In this document: positions 60,266-64,000 of the stretch, one piece after another
Numbering within the stretch: position 1 is the stretch's first letter
Layout: every line of letters starts with the position of its first letter
Origin: Chryseobacterium kimseyorum
GTDB taxonomy: Bacteria; Bacteroidota; Bacteroidia; Flavobacteriales; Weeksellaceae
Reading direction: 5' to 3'
DNA length: 64,000 bases
Assembly (NCBI RefSeq): GCF_025971945.1
Contig: NZ_JAPDHW010000007.1
Location: 124,001 to 188,000, forward strand
Translations under genes and position numbers: made by a program
The notes under the pieces: model-generated
What the model saw: only the letters and a program-made list of their open reading frames with translations
Told to the model about the DNA's origin: nothing
Database searches by the model: none

Positions 60266-62311
60266 TTATTTAAAATCAGTGTCTTTAGCCTGATTTACTT
60301 CGTAAGATTTTACGTTCATAGTCATATCCATGCCCATTTGATTGACAGTAATGGTGTAAGGCATCTTCACACCTGCAACATCTTTGTAATCAGCGTATAC
60401 TGTTGGAACTGTCATTTTTTGTCCCTGAGCATCTACAGTTTCAGTTTCTCCAGTTTTAAGACCGGTTTTTACGCTGTAGTAATATGCTTTGTCAGCGGTT
60501 TTGATCGCATAAGAATCTTCTCCACCTATCTTCTCAATTCCTGCTAATTTATAATCTGCAGATTTTGAGAAAGCTAATTCTTCGAAAAGTTCAGTATTTT
60601 TCAAGTTATCCGCAATCTCTTCTTTGGTCATCTGAACTTTCTGTCCTTGTTGCTCTGAGTATCCAGCTTTACCATCAAAAACTTGTTTTTGAAGTGTCAT
60701 CGCTCCCATTGATACTATAGTAAGTTCTTTACCACCCTGAGCTTTTACCGTTTTAAAATCGATCGTTTGACCCTGCATAGACATAGAAGCATTCATTGTG
60801 TAAGATGAAACTTTAGCTAAGTTTGCTTTTCCACCAATTGCTGTAATGTATTTATCAACAACCGAAGCAACAGTCACACTAGCATCAACTTTTTGAGCAA
60901 CTGGTTTTCCGACAGGGTTTGCGTTTGCATCAAAATATTTTACAGGATAACCTAATTTTTCTAAACCTTCAGAAATGTCAGAAGCTTTACCAGCAATGAA
61001 AATTCTGCTTTGGTTCGGCATTACTGTAGCTTTCACCGCAGTAGAAACGTCTGCAGCGGTTACTTTATCAATTGATTTCAAATAATTGGTATAAAAATCA
61101 GCCGGAAGATCATTTACTTTTTGGCTTACAGCAAATCTTGCAATTGTTGCAGGCTGTTCCAGTGACATAATAAAGCTTCCTTTTAATTTAGCTTTTGCAT
61201 TTGCCAATTCGTCAGCTTTTACGGTAGAAATTCCGTTGATTTCATTCATGAATTCTTTTACCGCTTTATCAGTAACTTCATTTCTTACACTTGCTTCTGC
61301 TGAAAAATCAGGAGAATATTTGCTGGCGCTTATGTTTGAGTAAGCTCCGTAAGTAAATCCGTTTTTCTCACGAAGATTCATGAACAATCTTGCTTCACCG
61401 CCACCGCCAAGGATGTAATTTGCAATGGTAGCAGGGAAATAATTAGGATCTTTCATTTTCAAATTGTTGATGTTTCCAACAGAAACTACCGATTGCACGG
61501 CAGTAGGTACATCAACTACATTGATTTCGGTTTTAGCCACATTTGAAGCAGGCTCTAAAGCTGCGAAAGTTGTATTCGCTTTCTTCCAGTTGCTGAACGC
61601 TTTTTCAACCAATGGTTTAACCTTGTCAAATTTCACGTCACCTACAATTACTAAATAAGCATTATCCGGCGCGTAGTATTTTTTGTAAATATTCTGAACA
61701 TCAGCCAACTGAATTTTGTTCAAAGATTCTACTGTTTCAAATTCTCCTCTCGCCGTATTTTTTCCGTAAATCAAAGCATTTGAAACTCTTGATGCAATTG
61801 AAGAAGCACTTTTCTCTTCACTTTTGATAGCTTCAATTGATCTTTCTTTTGATTTTTGAATTTCATCAGCAGAAAATTTAGGATTGATAATCGCATCTGC
61901 CATTAAACCTAAAACTTCAGGGAAATATTTTGAAAGTGAATTAGAAGAAGCACCTGCTGAATTAAAACCTAAATTGGCTCCTAAGAAATCTATTTTCTTG
62001 TTAAATTCGTCTTTGCTTAAAGTCGTTGTTCCGTTACCAAGCTGGTCTGCCATGATTTCGCTTACTCCTACAACATCGCCTTCATAGTAAGGCTGTCTGT
62101 CCATAGAAAGGCTCATGTTTACTCTAGGTAATTTGTTATTTTCAACAACCATTACCGTCAAGCCGTTTTTCAGCTGGAAAGTTTTTGGCTGTGCAATGTT
62201 GATCGAAGGAGTTGGTCCTGCTTTCGGCATTGCATTAAGGTCAATTTTTTGTGCAGAAAGCATTCCTGAGAATAAAAATGCTACTGCTATATAAGTGAAT
62301 TGTTTTTTCAT
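60266..62311 (-). CDS. M16 peptidase-like subunit (inactive) with LolA-like C-terminal domain
   Basis: The 681-residue protein has a signal peptide (LFSGMLSAQ) and two M16-type domains (to ~460), with the R/Y C-lobe part GGGGEARLFMNLREKNGFTYGAYS. At the place where HxxEH should stand it reads GVSEIMADQLGNG (residues 82-94), so the zinc site is lost. The C-terminal ~200 residues resemble an outer-membrane lipoprotein-sorting-like or DUF4412-like domain. It follows the active subunit gene by 52 bp and probably forms its non-catalytic partner. Confidence 0.9.
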   Translation of the reverse strand: MKKQFTYIAVAFLFSGMLSAQKIDLNAMPKAGPTPSINIAQPKTFQLKNGLTVMVVENNKLPRVNMSLSMDRQPYYEGDVVGVSEIMADQLGNGTTTLSKDEFNKKIDFLGANLGFNSAGASSNSLSKYFPEVLGLMADAIINPKFSADEIQKSKERSIEAIKSEEKSASSIASRVSNALIYGKNTARGEFETVESLNKIQLADVQNIYKKYYAPDNAYLVIVGDVKFDKVKPLVEKAFSNWKKANTTFAALEPASNVAKTEINVVDVPTAVQSVVSVGNINNLKMKDPNYFPATIANYILGGGGEARLFMNLREKNGFTYGAYSNISASKYSPDFSAEASVRNEVTDKAVKEFMNEINGISTVKADELANAKAKLKGSFIMSLEQPATIARFAVSQKVNDLPADFYTNYLKSIDKVTAADVSTAVKATVMPNQSRIFIAGKASDISEGLEKLGYPVKYFDANANPVGKPVAQKVDASVTVASVVDKYITAIGGKANLAKVSSYTMNASMSMQGQTIDFKTVKAQGGKELTIVSMGAMTLQKQVFDGKAGYSEQQGQKVQMTKEEIADNLKNTELFEELAFSKSADYKLAGIEKIGGEDSYAIKTADKAYYYSVKTGLKTGETETVDAQGQKMTVPTVYADYKDVAGVKMPYTITVNQMGMDMTMNVKSYEVNQAKDTDFK

Positions 62312-62363
62312 TTGTAAAAATTTAAAGGGTATAATTATTTAAAAACGTTGAGCTTTTAAATGA

Positions 62364-63677
62364 TTATTTTTTTTCAGGTACGTAATTAATGATTACTCTT
62401 TGGTTAGAATTCAGATACTTTTTCGCAGCATTCTGCAAATCCTGCTTAGTGATTGATCTGTAAATTTCAATTTCTTTGTTGATCAAATTGGTATCTCCCA
62501 TCAAAACGTGATTGGTTGCTAATGAAGCAGCGATTCCCTGAATGCTTGAGTTAGAATTTACAAACTGATTTTCAAACTTGTTTTGAAGTTTCTGATAATC
62601 TTCCTGAGAAATCAACGTTGTCTGAAGTTTTTTAATTTCAACATCAATGTCTGACTGTAAAGTCTGTCTCGTTGTAGCTCCCATAGGAATTGCAAAGAAA
62701 CCAAATACCCCGTAATCTTCCATTCCAAGATTAAATGCCTGAACTTCTAATGCTTTTTTCTCCTGATCTACCAATTTTTTGTAAAGAACAGACGATTTTC
62801 CGCTGCTTAAGTAAGATGAAAGCATATTTAAGATATACGCGTCTCTGTCTTTATTTGAAGGAGTTCTGTACCCAAAAATATAAGCAGGTAGCTGGATGTT
62901 TGGATCGGTCACTGTTTTCTCAGTTTCCTGAGTAATTGGATTTTCTTTAGGGAAGTTTTTAGGAGTTACTGTTCCTTTTGGTATTCCTCCATAATATTCC
63001 TGAATCCACTTTTTTGTTTGTTCAGGTTTAATGTCTCCAGCAACAACTAAAGTTGCATTATTCGGAACATAATATTTTTTATAGAAATCTCTGAATTCCT
63101 GCAGTTTCGCACCGTTCAGGTCTTCAATTGATCCGATTACAGAACCACTGTACGGATGATTGGTGAAAAGATTCTGCTGAATGGCATTCGTCAGATTTCC
63201 GTAAGGCTGATTATCCATTCTCAATCTTTTTTCCTCTTTTACTACTTCTCTCTGTGTATCTACACCAATTTGATTGATTTCTGCATGACGAAGTCTTTCA
63301 GCTTCCATCCAAAGACCTAACTGCTCATTGTTTGATGGAAATGTTTCGTAGTAATACGTTCTGTCCATTGTAGTGTTGGCATTGTTTTGTCCTCCGTTTG
63401 AAGATACAATTTTAAACCAATCTCCTCTTTTGATGTTGGGCGTTCCTTCAAACAGAAGATGTTCGAAAAAATGAGCAAAACCAGTTCTGCCTTTGATCTC
63501 GTCTTTTCCACCTACGTGATACATTATAGCTGTAGTAACTACCGGTGCAGAATTATCCTGGTGAAGAATCACGTGCATACCGTTTGGTAAATCATACTCT
63601 TCGAATTTGATTTGTTGTGCATTCAGCATTACTCCAAAAAAAGCAGCAGCTGCAACACTAAAAAGTCGTTTTTTCAT
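62364..63677 (-). CDS. M16 zinc peptidase, active subunit
   Basis: The 437-residue protein has a signal peptide (FFGVMLNAQ) and the inverted zinc motif HFFEHLLFEGTP, with H69, E72 and H73, then a downstream Glu in EAERLRHAEINQIG. TFAYIFGYRTPSNKDRDAY- and QKLQNKFENQF-type parts complete the two M16 domains. It is exported and should act in the periplasm on peptides. I start at the ATG at 63677 (MKKRLF) for a clean signal peptide. A -7 box (63706-63713) is 28 nt upstream. Confidence 0.94.
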   Translation of the reverse strand: MKKRLFSVAAAAFFGVMLNAQQIKFEEYDLPNGMHVILHQDNSAPVVTTAIMYHVGGKDEIKGRTGFAHFFEHLLFEGTPNIKRGDWFKIVSSNGGQNNANTTMDRTYYYETFPSNNEQLGLWMEAERLRHAEINQIGVDTQREVVKEEKRLRMDNQPYGNLTNAIQQNLFTNHPYSGSVIGSIEDLNGAKLQEFRDFYKKYYVPNNATLVVAGDIKPEQTKKWIQEYYGGIPKGTVTPKNFPKENPITQETEKTVTDPNIQLPAYIFGYRTPSNKDRDAYILNMLSSYLSSGKSSVLYKKLVDQEKKALEVQAFNLGMEDYGVFGFFAIPMGATTRQTLQSDIDVEIKKLQTTLISQEDYQKLQNKFENQFVNSNSSIQGIAASLATNHVLMGDTNLINKEIEIYRSITKQDLQNAAKKYLNSNQRVIINYVPEKK

Positions 63678-63705
63678 AAATAGAAATTGTTTTGTCAATG
63701 AGTGC

Positions 63706-63713
63706 CAAAAATA
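63706..63713 (-). promoter_or_regulatory. -7 box TATTTTTG of the M16 operon
   Basis: It is an exact TAnnTTTG match on the minus strand, 28 nt before the ATG at 63677. It supports that start over 63716. Confidence 0.55.
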
Positions 63714-63836
63714 CATGAAATGTTACAAATTTTTAACAAAATTTTGTAGTTTTAAAAGTTGAATTATGATTTGATTTCAATCATATATTTTCCAGCTATT
63801 AAAAATTAAATTTGAAGTTTATAAAAGCGCTCGGCA

Positions 63837-64000
63837 ATGAAAAGTTTTTTAGAACAAAATATCTCACCCGAATCACTGATTACCCTCTTTAGCCAAGCTC
63901 CTGTTGCCATGTGTCTGTTGATCGGTGATGATCTCATCATCCAGAATGCAAATCCGCAAATCTTAGAACTGTGGGGGCGAGATTCTTCAGTGGTGGGAAA
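63837..64000 (+). CDS. PAS-domain protein, 5' end only (probable sensor)
   Basis: The open frame begins at the ATG at 63837 and runs off the window. The first 54 residues (SPESLITLFSQAPVAMCLLI, IIQNANPQILELWGRD) match the start of a PAS domain. Such starts are usual in Bacteroidetes PAS-histidine kinases, but the output domain is not visible. The gene is divergent from the M16 operon. Confidence 0.7.
   Translation, partial: MKSFLEQNISPESLITLFSQAPVAMCLLIGDDLIIQNANPQILELWGRDSSVVG

Overview
The window looks like a chromosomal segment of a Flavobacteriia member, most likely Chryseobacterium or a close Weeksellaceae relative. The reasons are an AT-rich sequence, a gldN gliding/type IX secretion gene at the left edge, two GLPGLI-type proteins, an Elizabethkingia-like PNGase F domain, a split transketolase, and many promoters carrying the Bacteroidetes -7 box TAnnTTTG. 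There is no rRNA, integrase, insertion sequence or CRISPR array. One tRNA-Ser(GGA) gene is present. The genus assignment is inference from gene content.

Layout. 1-1.8 kb: end of gldN and an FAD oxidoreductase. 2.4-8.7 kb: a tripartite RND efflux operon (adaptor, pump, outer membrane factor) preceded by a small membrane protein. 8.9-10.9 kb: two unrecognised genes and tRNA-Ser. 11-15 kb: asparaginase, two RNA methyltransferases, and tsaD divergent from tamB. 15-20.9 kb: tamB, an Lrp-type regulator and a membrane protein. 21-23.5 kb: a decayed gene and the two transketolase subunits. 23.5-24.4 kb: a repeat-rich gap. 24.4-33.5 kb: a lipoprotein, an SSS symporter, OsmC with a small GNAT protein, an FMN reductase, a pirin-GNAT-pirin group and an MFS pump, with several repeat blocks between genes. 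33.5-41.6 kb: secreted proteins, including an erythromycin-esterase-like/carboxypeptidase-regulatory fusion and a GLPGLI-like/PNGase F fusion, with asnB between them. 41.7-49.4 kb: an rRNA methyltransferase, YjdM, an ABC ATPase, YceI, pheS and a two-component pair. 49.4-50 kb: an unusual repeat and hairpin region that could be a discrete RNA. 50-64 kb: a surface protein, a ferredoxin reductase with its ferredoxin, a LOG protein, pepD, recR with a glycosyltransferase, secG, an active/inactive M16 peptidase pair, and the start of a PAS-domain protein.

Most genes are housekeeping or typical accessory genes. The more unusual material is the 49.56-49.98 kb candidate transcript, which has seven CACAAATGATGA-like motifs, two GAAA-capped hairpins and its own promoter-like and terminator-like ends. 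Others are the two domain fusions, the tandem 211-bp intergenic repeat that runs into a coding 3' end, a nested inverted-repeat element, and several genes whose -7 box sits 4-5 nt before the start codon, which suggests leaderless mRNAs. All calls come from reading the sequence; no database search was made.
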